Assembly: GCA_023663635.1 (NCBI GenBank)
Contig: JAMPHD010000026.1
Location: 1 to 39,310 of the forward strand
DNA: 39,310 nt
Direction: 5' to 3'
Source: Acetatifactor muris
Lineage (GTDB): Bacteria > Bacillota > Clostridia > Lachnospirales > Lachnospiraceae
Part shown: positions 1 to 8,654 of the stretch, in pieces
Numbering within the stretch: position 1 is the first letter of the stretch
Layout: the number at the start of each line of letters is the position of its first letter
Made by a program: the position numbers and the translations under genes
The notes under the pieces: model-generated
The model's input: only the letters and a program-made list of their open reading frames with translations
What the model was told of the DNA's origin: nothing
The model's database searches: none

Positions 1-54
1 GGTTGCCCACAACAGATTTTGAGTCTGCCTCGTCTGCCATTCCGACACGCCGGC
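1..54 (-). tRNA. tRNA-Leu (anticodon CAA), 3' part cut by window edge
   Basis: Read on the minus strand, the sequence begins at 54 with acceptor strand GCCGGCG. It continues through a D-arm (GTCGGAATGGCAGACGAGGC) and an anticodon arm with stem CAGA/TCTG and loop CTCAAAA, which gives anticodon CAA and decodes UUG leucine codons. The large variable arm typical of tRNA-Leu starts near the left edge, and the T-arm and 3' end lie outside the window. A well-spaced promoter sits about 20 bp upstream. Identity is confident from the anticodon loop and the D-arm pattern. Confidence 0.9.
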
Positions 55-81
55 AAAGTCTTGCTTGTAGCGACAAAAAAT

Positions 82-110
82 ATTCTAACATAGATTACTT
101 TTCTTGGCAA
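82..110 (-). promoter_or_regulatory. Promoter of the tRNA-Leu gene
   Basis: On the minus strand, -35 TTGCCA (110-105) and -10 TAGAAT (87-82) are separated by 17 bp. Transcription would start near 75, about 20 nt before the tRNA 5' end at 54. This fits a housekeeping sigma-A promoter. Confidence 0.7.
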
Positions 111-141
111 GATATTTTATTGCCTTTTTTTTATTTATTTT

Positions 142-169
142 TTGTCTGAATTGTTGTATAGTATATAAT
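142..169 (+). promoter_or_regulatory. Promoter upstream of the anti-sigma-like gene and polA cluster
   Basis: -35 TTGTCT (142-147) and -10 TATAAT (164-169) are separated by 16 bp, in a very AT-rich stretch divergent from the tRNA promoter. The predicted start near 176 leaves a leader of about 30 nt before the ATG at 208. No other clear promoter was seen before polA, so it may serve the whole cluster. Confidence 0.6.
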
Positions 170-207
170 ATATGTGCATTTATTCTGAGGTGTTTCAGGG
201 TGGCGGT

Positions 208-528
208 ATGACTTGTAAGGAATTTGAGCATCTGATCCCGGAGTTCTTGGGGCAGAAGATGGATTTTCTCACACTCAAAAAGTTTTGTGAGCATATGGAG
301 AGCTGTGATGAGTGCCGCGAGGAACTGACGATACAATTCCTGGTGACGGAAGGGTTGCAGCGTCTGGAGGAGGGCGGCGCCTTTGATCTGCAGAGCGAGT
401 TGGACGGTCGCATTGAGGAGGCCCAAAACAGGGTGAAATTTCACTCTCTTTTTCTGTATCTGGGAGCGGGGCTTGAGACATTGGTCATTGCGGGGATCAT
501 CGGTTTTGTGATCTGGGTACTGCTGTGA
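208..528 (+). CDS. Zinc-finger anti-sigma-like membrane protein
   Basis: A 106-residue protein, taking the ATG at 208. The upstream in-frame ATG at 172 lies almost at the predicted transcription start, so it is disfavoured. The N-terminal half carries a HxxxCxxC signature (HMESCDEC) and an earlier Cys (MTCKEF), as in zf-HC2 anti-sigma zinc-binding domains. The C-terminus is one hydrophobic helix (about residues 84-106), so the protein is probably inserted in the membrane with the zinc domain in the cytoplasm. No sigma factor gene is adjacent, so a partner cannot be named. It lies 65 bp before polA in the same direction. Sequestering a sigma factor is an inference from the fold only. Confidence 0.7.
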   Translation: MTCKEFEHLIPEFLGQKMDFLTLKKFCEHMESCDECREELTIQFLVTEGLQRLEEGGAFDLQSELDGRIEEAQNRVKFHSLFLYLGAGLETLVIAGIIGFVIWVLL

Positions 529-593
529 GGGAACATTTGTATTTCAAATAAGGACATGAGATGTGGGAAGGAGCAGTCTGTCGGAGTAAGATT

Positions 594-3281
594 ATGGAAA
601 AGATTGTCTTGATAGATGGCCACAGTATTTTAAACAGAGCATTTTACGGCGTTCCGGATCTGAGCAATGCGGAAGGTCTGCACACCAACGCCATCTTTGG
701 ATTTTTGAATATCATGTTCAAGATTCTGGAGGAAGAGCAGCCGGAGTATCTGGCGGTGGCCTTTGATGTCCATGCCCCCACTTTCCGGCATGAGATGTAC
801 AAAGACTATAAGGGCACGAGAAAGCCCATGCCGGAGGAGCTCAGGGAGCAGGTGCCGGTGATGAAGGAAGTCCTGCAGGCCATGAATGTGGTGATCGTGG
901 AGCAGGCGGGACTGGAGGCGGACGACATTCTGGGCACCTTGGCCAAGAAGGCGGAGAGGGACGGCCTGGAGGTGTCTCTGGTGTCCGGGGACAGGGATCT
1001 TCTGCAGATCGCCTCGGAACATATCAAGATCCGGATTCCCAAGACAAAGAGAAACGGCACGGAGGTGGAGGATTACTATGCCGCGGATGTGCTGCGCGCC
1101 TATCAGGTGACGCCTGAGCAGTTTATCGATGTGAAAGCCCTGATGGGAGATACGGCGGACAATATCCCGGGCGTGCCCAAGGTGGGAGAGAAGACGGCGA
1201 CGGCGCTGATCGCGCAGTACGGCTCCCTCGACAATCTGTATGCCCATGTGGAGGAGGTATCCAAGAACGCCATCAGAGAGTCCCTGAAAGAACATAAGGA
1301 TCTGGCTGAGCTCAGCCGGACTCTGGCCACCATCCGGACCGACTGTGAGTTGGAGCCGGATTACGAGGCCGCGCGGACGGGGGATTACTATACGCCGCAG
1401 GCATATACCCTTTTTAAGAAATTGGAATTCAAAAATATGTTGGGGCGCTTTGACCGGACGAACCGGGCTGCTGAGAGCGATCCAGCGGAGAGTTTCGCGC
1501 GGATTGCCAATCTGCGGGAGCTTAAGGCCCTGGCGCAGAGAGCGGAGAAACTTTCGAGGGTCGGACTGTACGCGCTGCAGGAAGACGGGAGATTGTTGGG
1601 AGTCGCCATCAGTCTCGGGGCGGAGGAAACATTTTTCTATGTTCCCGTCCGTCAGGAGCCGGCGGAAGGGCAGCTCTCTCTGTTTGAGGATGTGAAAGAG
1701 GAGACGGATGAGACGGGGGAGGTGCGGCAGATCTTGCGGGGTCTCTCGGCCCGCACGCGGATTGCCACTTTCGACATCAAGCGGGAGTACGGCTTTTTGT
1801 CCACGGACGGCACGGAGCGGTATTTTGACGTGCTGATCGGGGCATATCTCTTAAATCCGCTGAAGAATGACTACGATATAGAGTCCGTCGCCGCGGAGCA
1901 TTTGGGCATGATGATCCTGGGGAGGGCGGAACTTTTGGGCAAACGAAAAATTGCCGACGCATTGGCGGAGATTCCCGGGCAGTGCATGGCTTACTGCGGC
2001 TATGGCGCGCTCGTGTCGCTCGCGGCGGCGGATATTTTGGAGCAAAAGCTTGCCGATGTCTCCATGGACAGCCTGATGCGCGAGGTGGAGATGCCGCTGT
2101 CTCTGGTGCTCTACGATATGGAGCAGGAGGGTATTGAGGTCCGCAAAGAAGAGTTGCGCGCCTACGGTGAGGCTTTGGTGGGGCGGATTGAGGAACTGGA
2201 GGAATCCATCCACCGGCAGGCGGGAGAGCAATTCAATATCAATTCCCCCAAACAGTTGGGTGAGATCCTGTTTGAACGGCTGAAACTGCCCGGGGGAAAG
2301 AAGACCAAGACGGGTTATTCCACGGCGGCGGATGTGTTGGAGAAACTCTCCGAAGATCATCCCATTGTGAAAGATATTCTGGAGTACAGGGGGCTGGTGA
2401 AGTTAAAATCCACCTATGCGGACGGATTGGCCGTGTGCATAGGGGAAGACGGCCGCATTCACAGCAATTTTAACCAGACCATCACGGCCACGGGGCGCAT
2501 CAGCTCCACGGAGCCCAATCTGCAGAACATACCCACCCGGACGGAGTTGGGCAAGCAGCTGCGGAAAGTGTTCGTGCCGAGGGAGGGTTTCGTGTTCATG
2601 GACGCGGATTACTCCCAGATCGAGCTGAGGGTGTTGGCGCATATGTCCGGGGATGAGCAGTTGATCGAGGCCTATCACATGGATGAGGACATTCACCGCA
2701 TCACGGCCTCCAAGGTGTTTCACACCCCCTTTGAGGAGGTGACGGATCTGCAGAGGCGCAACGCCAAGGCGGTAAATTTCGGGATCGTGTACGGCATCAG
2801 CTCCTTTGGCCTCAGCCAGGATCTGAGCATCAGCCGTGGGGAGGCCGCGGAATATATCGAACAGTATTTTGCCACTTATCCCGGGATCAAGACCTTTTTG
2901 GACACCTTGGTGCGTGACGCGAAGGAGAAGGGGTACGCCGTCACCATGTTCCACAGAAGACGTCCCGTGCCCGAGCTTGCCTCCTCCAATTTCATGCAGC
3001 GCTCGTTCGGGGAGCGGGTGGCCATGAATTCCCCCATTCAGGGGACGGCCGCGGACATCATCAAGATCGCGATGATAAAGGTTTGGGAGGCATTGCGCCG
3101 TTCGGGTCTTCGGTCCAAATTGATCCTTCAGGTGCACGACGAGCTGTTGATCGAGACGGCGGAGGATGAGGTGGAACAGGTGCGGGAGATCCTGACGGAG
3201 AATATGAAGTCGGCGGCAGAGTTGGCCGTGACGTTAGAGGTGGATGTGCACACCGGCGCCAACTGGTATGAGGCCAAGTAA
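594..3281 (+). CDS. polA: DNA polymerase I
   Basis: An 895-residue family A polymerase for Okazaki fragment maturation and repair synthesis. Residues 1-300 form the 5'-3' exonuclease/FEN domain (LIDGHSILNRAFYG; LEADDILGTLA; SGDRDLLQI). A middle domain of about 300-500 resembles the 3'-5' exonuclease fold, but the DxE metal-binding motif is not visible, so proofreading is probably lost, as in several Gram-positive PolA proteins. The C-terminal polymerase domain has motif A DADYSQIELR (D670), motif B RRNAKAVNFGIVYG and motif C QVHDELL (D849). The ATG at 594 is chosen because GGAG lies 7 nt upstream and the family begins near this Met; an in-frame ATG at 561 would add 11 atypical residues. coaE follows after 20 bp. 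Confidence 0.97.
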   Translation: MEKIVLIDGHSILNRAFYGVPDLSNAEGLHTNAIFGFLNIMFKILEEEQPEYLAVAFDVHAPTFRHEMYKDYKGTRKPMPEELREQVPVMKEVLQAMNVVIVEQAGLEADDILGTLAKKAERDGLEVSLVSGDRDLLQIASEHIKIRIPKTKRNGTEVEDYYAADVLRAYQVTPEQFIDVKALMGDTADNIPGVPKVGEKTATALIAQYGSLDNLYAHVEEVSKNAIRESLKEHKDLAELSRTLATIRTDCELEPDYEAARTGDYYTPQAYTLFKKLEFKNMLGRFDRTNRAAESDPAESFARIANLRELKALAQRAEKLSRVGLYALQEDGRLLGVAISLGAEETFFYVPVRQEPAEGQLSLFEDVKEETDETGEVRQILRGLSARTRIATFDIKREYGFLSTDGTERYFDVLIGAYLLNPLKNDYDIESVAAEHLGMMILGRAELLGKRKIADALAEIPGQCMAYCGYGALVSLAAADILEQKLADVSMDSLMREVEMPLSLVLYDMEQEGIEVRKEELRAYGEALVGRIEELEESIHRQAGEQFNINSPKQLGEILFERLKLPGGKKTKTGYSTAADVLEKLSEDHPIVKDILEYRGLVKLKSTYADGLAVCIGEDGRIHSNFNQTITATGRISSTEPNLQNIPTRTELGKQLRKVFVPREGFVFMDADYSQIELRVLAHMSGDEQLIEAYHMDEDIHRITASKVFHTPFEEVTDLQRRNAKAVNFGIVYGISSFGLSQDLSISRGEAAEYIEQYFATYPGIKTFLDTLVRDAKEKGYAVTMFHRRRPVPELASSNFMQRSFGERVAMNSPIQGTAADIIKIAMIKVWEALRRSGLRSKLILQVHDELLIETAEDEVEQVREILTENMKSAAELAVTLEVDVHTGANWYEAK

Positions 3282-3301
3282 TAGGCCGGGTAGGAGGAGA
3301 T

Positions 3302-3907
3302 ATGCGCTTTATCGGCATAACGGGCGGCATAGGCGCCGGCAAATCAATGATCCTGTCCTATATCCGAGAGCACTATCTCTGTGAGGTTTGGCTGGCGGAC
3401 GAGGTGGCCCGGTTGGTCCAACGGAAGGGAACGGCATGTCATGCCGCGTTGGCGGAACTGCTCGGGGAGGAGATATTGGACGCGGACGGAGAGATCGACA
3501 GAAATGCCATGGCGCGGCGGATCTTCAAGGATGCCCGTATTCTGGAACAGGTAAATGCCATCGTGCATCCGGCGGTGAGGCGGTATCTTGCGGACAGGCT
3601 GGCGGAGGCCGAACGGAATCCCGAAGTGGAGTTGTTCTTTGTGGAGGCGGCGCTTTTGATCGAGGCGGGATATGAGGAGTGGGTGGACGAGCTCTGGTAT
3701 GTCCGCGCGGATGAAGAGACCCGCAGGGCGCGCCTTCAAAACGACAGGGGATATGATCCTGAGCGCATTGCGGGTATCATGGGCAGTCAGCTCACGGATG
3801 AGCAGTTTCTGCAACATTGTGATTTTGTGATAGACAACAGCGGTGAACCGGCGGACGGTTACCGCCAAATAGATCAAAAACTGGAGGGTTTCTCATGGCG
3901 GGATTAG
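3302..3907 (+). CDS. coaE: Dephospho-CoA kinase
   Basis: A 201-residue P-loop kinase that phosphorylates the ribose 3'-hydroxyl of dephospho-CoA with ATP, the last step of coenzyme A synthesis. Walker A is GGIGAGKS (residues 8-15), followed by the LADEVAR stretch that matches the family's DADxxAR region. Length is normal for CoaE. The ribosome binding site is GGAGGAG just before the start. The 3' end overlaps the next gene by 13 nt, which suggests translational coupling. The polA-coaE order is common in Firmicutes. Confidence 0.95.
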   Translation: MRFIGITGGIGAGKSMILSYIREHYLCEVWLADEVARLVQRKGTACHAALAELLGEEILDADGEIDRNAMARRIFKDARILEQVNAIVHPAVRRYLADRLAEAERNPEVELFFVEAALLIEAGYEEWVDELWYVRADEETRRARLQNDRGYDPERIAGIMGSQLTDEQFLQHCDFVIDNSGEPADGYRQIDQKLEGFSWRD

Positions 3908-6072
3908 GTGAAATCAGGGAAAATCAGGGACAACTGGTATTCGGCCTGGACATTGGAACGCGCAGTATTGTGGGCACGGTGGGATATCTGAACGGAAATA
4001 AATTCCATGTGTTGGCGCAGCGCGTCAGGGAACATGAGACCAGGGCCATGTTGGACGGACAGATTCATGATATCAACAAGGTGGGAGAGACCATAAACGC
4101 CGTCAAAAGACAGTTGGAGGAAGATCTGAACCGGAGCCTCACCGAGGTCTGTATAGCGGCTGCGGGACGTGTGCTTCGCACCGTCACCATCACGGCGGAA
4201 CAGACCTTTGAGAGCGAGAAGGAGATCGGGGACGAAGATATCTATGCCCTGTCCACCATGGGAGTGGAATTGGCATATGAAGAATTTCAGAAGACCAATG
4301 ACACGGATATGAAATTTTACTGTGTGGGATATACGCCCATGCGCTATTATATGAACGGCTATCAGATCGGCAATCTGGAGGGACATAAGGCCAAGACCAT
4401 CGCTGCGGATCTGATCGCGACATTCCTGCCGGACGATGTGGTGGACGGTCTCTACAAGGCGGTGGAACTGGCGGGGCTGCATGTGGTGAATCTGACATTG
4501 GAGCCCATTGCCGCCATACAGGTGGCCATTCCCGAGAAGTTCCGAATGCTGAATATGGCTCTGGTGGACGTGGGAGCGGGCACCAGCGATATCTCCATCA
4601 CGAGAGAGGGGACGATCACCGCCTATGGGATGATCCCCGTGGCCGGAGACAGTCTCACGGAGCTGATCGTGCAGCATTGTCTGGTGGATTTTGAGACTGC
4701 GGAGATGATCAAAAGGCGCTCCGGAGAGGCGGAGCTGATCGAATATCAGGACATCATGGGACTCTCACAGGTGATCGGGGCCAAAGAGGTGGCGGAACTT
4801 CTGAAGGACGCGGTGGCGGACATGACGCACAGGGTGGCGCTGTGTATCCGGGAATTAAATGGCGATAAGCCTGTCAGCGCAGTGTTCGTGGTGGGCGGAG
4901 GCGGCGTGATCTCCGGTTACACGGAGGCCCTTGCCGATGATCTGGGGATCGCCAGAGAGCGTGTGGCGATCCGGGGCAGAGAGGTGATGCAGAACATTGT
5001 GTTCGAGACGGAGGATGCCAGACAGGATTCCCTGATGGTGACTCCCATCGGCATCTGTCTGAGTTTCTATGAGCAGAGCAACAATTTTATCTTCGTGGAG
5101 TTCAACGGCGACAGGATGAAACTCTATGACAATGGCCATCTGACCGTGGCGGATACGGCCATGCAGGCCCAGTTTACCAACGAGGATCTCTTCCCCAAGA
5201 GGGGCGATGCGTTGACTTATACGGTCAATGGCAAGAGCCGCATGACACTGGGAAGTCGGGGAGAGGCGGCAGTCATCAAATTAAACGGCGATCCCGCGGA
5301 CTTACATACACAGATCCACAGCGGCGATATCATCGGGGTGACGGCCTCCACCAGAGGGGAGGAGGGGACGCAGGAATTGGGCAGGCTTCCCGAACTGGCC
5401 GAGCAGCTCCATGTCTATGTCAACGGGAACAGGATGGAGCTGCCTAAGACGGCGGAGGTAAACGGTGTCAGGGAAAATGAGTTTTACATGGTCCGCGAGG
5501 GCGATTCCATACGGGTGCAGAATTATTATACCGTGTCGGAGGTGGCAGGATTTTTGGACGTGCCTCTGGGAGGGGATATCAGGGTGAACGACACTCCCGC
5601 GAGACCGGACACCAAGGTATATGAGAATTTCACGGTGAGTTGGGACATGAACGCGGATCCTTGGTCTTACGCGTCTTTGCCGGCCGATGAGGAGGATGCG
5701 GCTGAGCCGGAGACTTATGAAAGGGCAGGGACGGATATTTACGAGGAGACCGGGGCGGACGGCGGTGAGAGTGTTTCCGGGACGGCAAGCGCAAATGCGG
5801 CCGTTCAACCCGCGGAGGCGGATTCCCCGCGGGGCAAGGCGGTCGGCGGACGCGAGATGAAGGTGATGGTAAACGGGCAGTTGGTCACGCTCGGCGGCAA
5901 GGACGAGTATGTGTTCGTGGATGTCTTCGACTATATTGATTTTGATTTAAAGGACTCCCGGGGCAGGACGATCATGACCCGGTTGAACGGGCATAATGCG
6001 GACTATATGGAGGCCCTGGCGGACGGGGACGTCATTGAAATTTATTGGGAAGAAAGCGGGAAGAGATCATGA
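3895..6072 (+). CDS. FtsA-like actin-fold ATPase with long C-terminal extension
   Basis: A 725-residue protein. Residues 1-390 match the FtsA/PilM actin-like fold: phosphate-1 motif GLDIGTRSIVG (about 17-27), phosphate-2 DVGAGTSDISI (about 224-234) and adenosine motif VVGGGGVISGY (about 332-342). FtsA tethers FtsZ rings to the membrane, but this one is almost twice the usual 420 residues and lacks the amphipathic C-terminal helix. Instead it has a region of about 330 residues with repeated VNG-containing units at about 444, 509 and 659 and a final LNG...GDVIEIYW unit, with an acidic, probably disordered linker at about 600-652. The units look like small beta-grasp-type domains, which is an inference. 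It overlaps coaE upstream and the metallohydrolase downstream (ATGA), so all three are probably coupled. A role in division or envelope organisation is likely but unproven. Confidence 0.75.
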   Translation: MAGLGEIRENQGQLVFGLDIGTRSIVGTVGYLNGNKFHVLAQRVREHETRAMLDGQIHDINKVGETINAVKRQLEEDLNRSLTEVCIAAAGRVLRTVTITAEQTFESEKEIGDEDIYALSTMGVELAYEEFQKTNDTDMKFYCVGYTPMRYYMNGYQIGNLEGHKAKTIAADLIATFLPDDVVDGLYKAVELAGLHVVNLTLEPIAAIQVAIPEKFRMLNMALVDVGAGTSDISITREGTITAYGMIPVAGDSLTELIVQHCLVDFETAEMIKRRSGEAELIEYQDIMGLSQVIGAKEVAELLKDAVADMTHRVALCIRELNGDKPVSAVFVVGGGGVISGYTEALADDLGIARERVAIRGREVMQNIVFETEDARQDSLMVTPIGICLSFYEQSNNFIFVEFNGDRMKLYDNGHLTVADTAMQAQFTNEDLFPKRGDALTYTVNGKSRMTLGSRGEAAVIKLNGDPADLHTQIHSGDIIGVTASTRGEEGTQELGRLPELAEQLHVYVNGNRMELPKTAEVNGVRENEFYMVREGDSIRVQNYYTVSEVAGFLDVPLGGDIRVNDTPARPDTKVYENFTVSWDMNADPWSYASLPADEEDAAEPETYERAGTDIYEETGADGGESVSGTASANAAVQPAEADSPRGKAVGGREMKVMVNGQLVTLGGKDEYVFVDVFDYIDFDLKDSRGRTIMTRLNGHNADYMEALADGDVIEIYWEESGKRS

Positions 6073-6869
6073 GACTGTGCAGTATCGCCAGCGGGAGCAG
6101 CGGAAACTGTATTTATGTGGGGAGTGATGCCACGCATCTGTTGGTGGATGTGGGCATCAGCGGCAAGAGAACGGAGAGCGGACTGAATCTGCTCGGACTG
6201 ACCGGAGAGGACATAGACGGCATTCTGGTGACCCATGAACACGCGGATCATATCAACGGATTGGGAGTGATGGCGCGCAAATACGGAATCCCCATCTATG
6301 CCACGCGAGGGACCATAGAGGCCATCCGGAACATGGAGTCCGTGGGCAGGATCAATGAGTCCCTGTTCCATGAGGTCAGGGAGGATGAGAAACTGGTGAT
6401 AAAGGATCTCACCGTCAATCCCATGAAGATCTCCCATGACGCGGCCCAACCGGTGGCCTATCGGGTGTCCTACGGGCGCAAAAAGGTGGCGATCTGCACG
6501 GATCTGGGACATTTTACCGATTATACGGTGGACTGTCTGCGGGGCATGGACGCGCTTTTGTTGGAGGCCAATCACGATGTGAACATGCTGCAGGTGGGGG
6601 CTTATCCCTATTATCTCAAACAGCGCATTCTCAGCGACAAGGGGCATCTGTCCAACGAGAATTCCGGGAGACTCTTAAGCCGCGTGCTGCACGACGGACT
6701 GCAGGCGATTCTTCTGGGACATCTGAGCAGGGAAAACAATCTGCCGGAGCTTGCGTATGAGGCGGTGCGGATGGAGATCACTCTGGGCGACAATCCCTAT
6801 AACGCCAATGATTTCTTTATGCAGGTGGCCAAGAGAGACGAGCCCACGCAGGAGATCCGGATCGCGTGA
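6069..6869 (+). CDS. MBL-fold metallohydrolase, WalJ/YycJ type
   Basis: A 266-residue metallo-beta-lactamase-fold protein. The metal-binding motif is THEHADH (about residues 57-63), with later ligands in DLGHFTD and a conserved EANHD segment. The N-terminus (MRLCSIASGSSGNC) is the typical start of YycJ/WalJ proteins, which act as nuclease-like hydrolases and in other Firmicutes lie beside the WalRK two-component genes and affect coordination of cell division with replication. Here it lies next to the FtsA-like gene instead. The ATG at 6069 overlaps the preceding stop (ATGA), and GAAAGCGGGAAGAG supplies the ribosome binding site. The catalytic substrate is not evident from sequence. Confidence 0.85.
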   Translation: MRLCSIASGSSGNCIYVGSDATHLLVDVGISGKRTESGLNLLGLTGEDIDGILVTHEHADHINGLGVMARKYGIPIYATRGTIEAIRNMESVGRINESLFHEVREDEKLVIKDLTVNPMKISHDAAQPVAYRVSYGRKKVAICTDLGHFTDYTVDCLRGMDALLLEANHDVNMLQVGAYPYYLKQRILSDKGHLSNENSGRLLSRVLHDGLQAILLGHLSRENNLPELAYEAVRMEITLGDNPYNANDFFMQVAKRDEPTQEIRIA

Positions 6870-6966
6870 CGGGGGCGGGCATCTGCAGGTCGCGCGGCGG
6901 AAGACAGGCATTGCGGATTCCGGATTTTCGCGGTGTTTAAATCAAAAAGGGTAAGAGGAGAGCGAT

Positions 6967-7239
6967 ATGAAAAAGACAATCATCACAGTGGTGGGCAAGG
7001 ATACGGTGGGCATCATTGCCAAGGTATGCACCTATCTGGCGGAGAACGGGATCAATATCCTGGACATTTCCCAGACCATCGTACAGGATTATTTTAACAT
7101 GATGATGATCGTGGACACCAACGGATCGGCCAAGGTGTTCGGCGATATGACGAATGAACTGGCGGCATTGGGCGAGGAGATCGGAGTGGTCATCAAATGC
7201 CAGAAGGAAGAAATCTTTGACAAGATGCACAGGATCTGA
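6967..7239 (+). CDS. ACT-domain protein, UPF0237 family
   Basis: A 90-residue protein made of one ACT domain ([20 protein letters not shown], then [10 protein letters not shown]), the ligand-binding fold of amino-acid-responsive regulators such as GcvR. The length is typical for UPF0237. It has a good ribosome binding site (AGAGGAGAG) and is followed 17 bp later by the UPF0210 gene, a pairing seen in many bacteria. Amino acid or related ligand sensing is the family expectation; the true ligand and target are unknown. Confidence 0.88.
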   Translation: MKKTIITVVGKDTVGIIAKVCTYLAENGINILDISQTIVQDYFNMMMIVDTNGSAKVFGDMTNELAALGEEIGVVIKCQKEEIFDKMHRI

Positions 7240-7256
7240 GGAGGACTGAATTTATC

Positions 7257-8621
7257 ATGATCAATCAGTATGAAGTGTTGGAAACTAACGAGATGATAGA
7301 GAAGGAAAATCTGGATGTGCGCACCATCACTCTGGGGATCAGCCTGTTGGACTGCATTGACTCGAATCTGCATGTGTTGGGGGAAAAGATACATCGCAAG
7401 ATCTATGAGGCTGCCTGCGATCTGGTGAAGGTCGGGGAGGAGATCTCGGGAGAGTTCGGCATACCCATCGTGAACAAGCGGATCTCCGTGACTCCTATGG
7501 CTTTGGTGGGCGGCGCGGCCTGCAGGACGGAAGAGGATTTCGCCTATCTCGCGAAGGTGTTGGACGATGTGGCCCATGAGGTGGGTGTGAATTTTATCGG
7601 CGGATACTCCGCGTTGGTGAGCAAGGGCATGACCCCGGCGGATGAACTGTTGATCCGCTCCATCCCCCTGGCGCTGTCAACCACGGAGAGGGTGTGCGGT
7701 TCCGTAAATCTCGGATCCACCCGCACCGGGATCAATATGGACGCGGTGAAACTCATGGGAGAGATCATCCGGGAGACCGCGGAGCGCACGAGAGATCAGG
7801 ACTCTCTGGGCTGCGCCAAATTGGTGGTGTTCTGTAATGCGCCGGACGACAATCCGTTCATGGCGGGCGCTTTCCACGGCGTGACCGAGGCGGACAAGAT
7901 CATCAATGTGGGCGTCAGCGGTCCGGGGGTGGTGAAGAATGCATTGGAGAAAGTGCGCGGCGAGAATTTTGAAGTGTTGTGTGAGACCATCAAGAAGACC
8001 GCGTTCAAAGTGACGAGAGTGGGACAGTTGGTGGCGCAGGAGGCCTCCCGGATGTTGGGTGTGCCCTTCGGCATCGTGGATCTGTCTCTGGCGCCCACGC
8101 CGGCTATCGGGGACAGCGTGGCGGACATCCTGTGTGAGATCGGACTGGAGTATGCCGGCGCGCCGGGTACCACGGCGGCGTTGGCGCTCTTAAACGATCA
8201 GGTGAAGAAAGGCGGCGTCATGGCGTCTTCCTATGTGGGGGGATTGAGCGGCGCGTTCATCCCCGTCAGCGAGGATCAGGGCATGATCGACGCGGTGACG
8301 GCGGGGGCTTTGACCCTTGAGAAACTGGAGGCAATGACCTGTGTGTGTTCCGTGGGACTGGATATGATCGCCATTCCGGGCGACACGAAGGCAAGCGCCA
8401 TCTCCGGCATCATTGCGGATGAGATGGCCATCGGCATGGTCAATCAGAAGACCACGGCGGTGCGCGTCATTCCCGTGATCGGCAAAGGGGTTGGAGAGAA
8501 AGTGGAGTTCGGCGGACTGTTGGGCTATGCCCCCGTCATGCCCGTGAACCCGTTCTCCTGTGAGACTTTCGTAAACCGGGGCGGAAGGATTCCGGCCCCG
8601 ATCCACAGCTTTAAGAATTAG
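7257..8621 (+). CDS. UPF0210 (DUF711) PFL-like family protein
   Basis: A 454-residue protein of the UPF0210/DUF711 family, annotated elsewhere as 'PFL family protein' because of a distant relation to the pyruvate formate-lyase fold; I see no typical glycyl-radical loop. Recognisable segments include [15 protein letters not shown] near the N-terminus, [27 protein letters not shown] and [18 protein letters not shown]. It starts 17 bp after the ACT gene with GAGGAGG upstream, so the two are probably co-translated. A hairpin follows the stop. The biochemical function is unknown. Confidence 0.88.
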   Translation: MINQYEVLETNEMIEKENLDVRTITLGISLLDCIDSNLHVLGEKIHRKIYEAACDLVKVGEEISGEFGIPIVNKRISVTPMALVGGAACRTEEDFAYLAKVLDDVAHEVGVNFIGGYSALVSKGMTPADELLIRSIPLALSTTERVCGSVNLGSTRTGINMDAVKLMGEIIRETAERTRDQDSLGCAKLVVFCNAPDDNPFMAGAFHGVTEADKIINVGVSGPGVVKNALEKVRGENFEVLCETIKKTAFKVTRVGQLVAQEASRMLGVPFGIVDLSLAPTPAIGDSVADILCEIGLEYAGAPGTTAALALLNDQVKKGGVMASSYVGGLSGAFIPVSEDQGMIDAVTAGALTLEKLEAMTCVCSVGLDMIAIPGDTKASAISGIIADEMAIGMVNQKTTAVRVIPVIGKGVGEKVEFGGLLGYAPVMPVNPFSCETFVNRGGRIPAPIHSFKN

Positions 8622-8626
8622 AGACG

Positions 8627-8653
8627 ATCGCGGGTTCTGATATGGCCCGCGAT
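8627..8653. terminator. Hairpin between convergent genes
   Basis: A perfect 8-bp inverted repeat ATCGCGGG (8627-8634) and CCCGCGAT (8646-8653) with an 11-nt loop fills the 33-bp gap between the convergent UPF0210 and tmcAL genes. There is no T-run on either side, so a bidirectional termination role is plausible from position but weak from sequence. Confidence 0.45.
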
Positions 8654-8654
8654 A

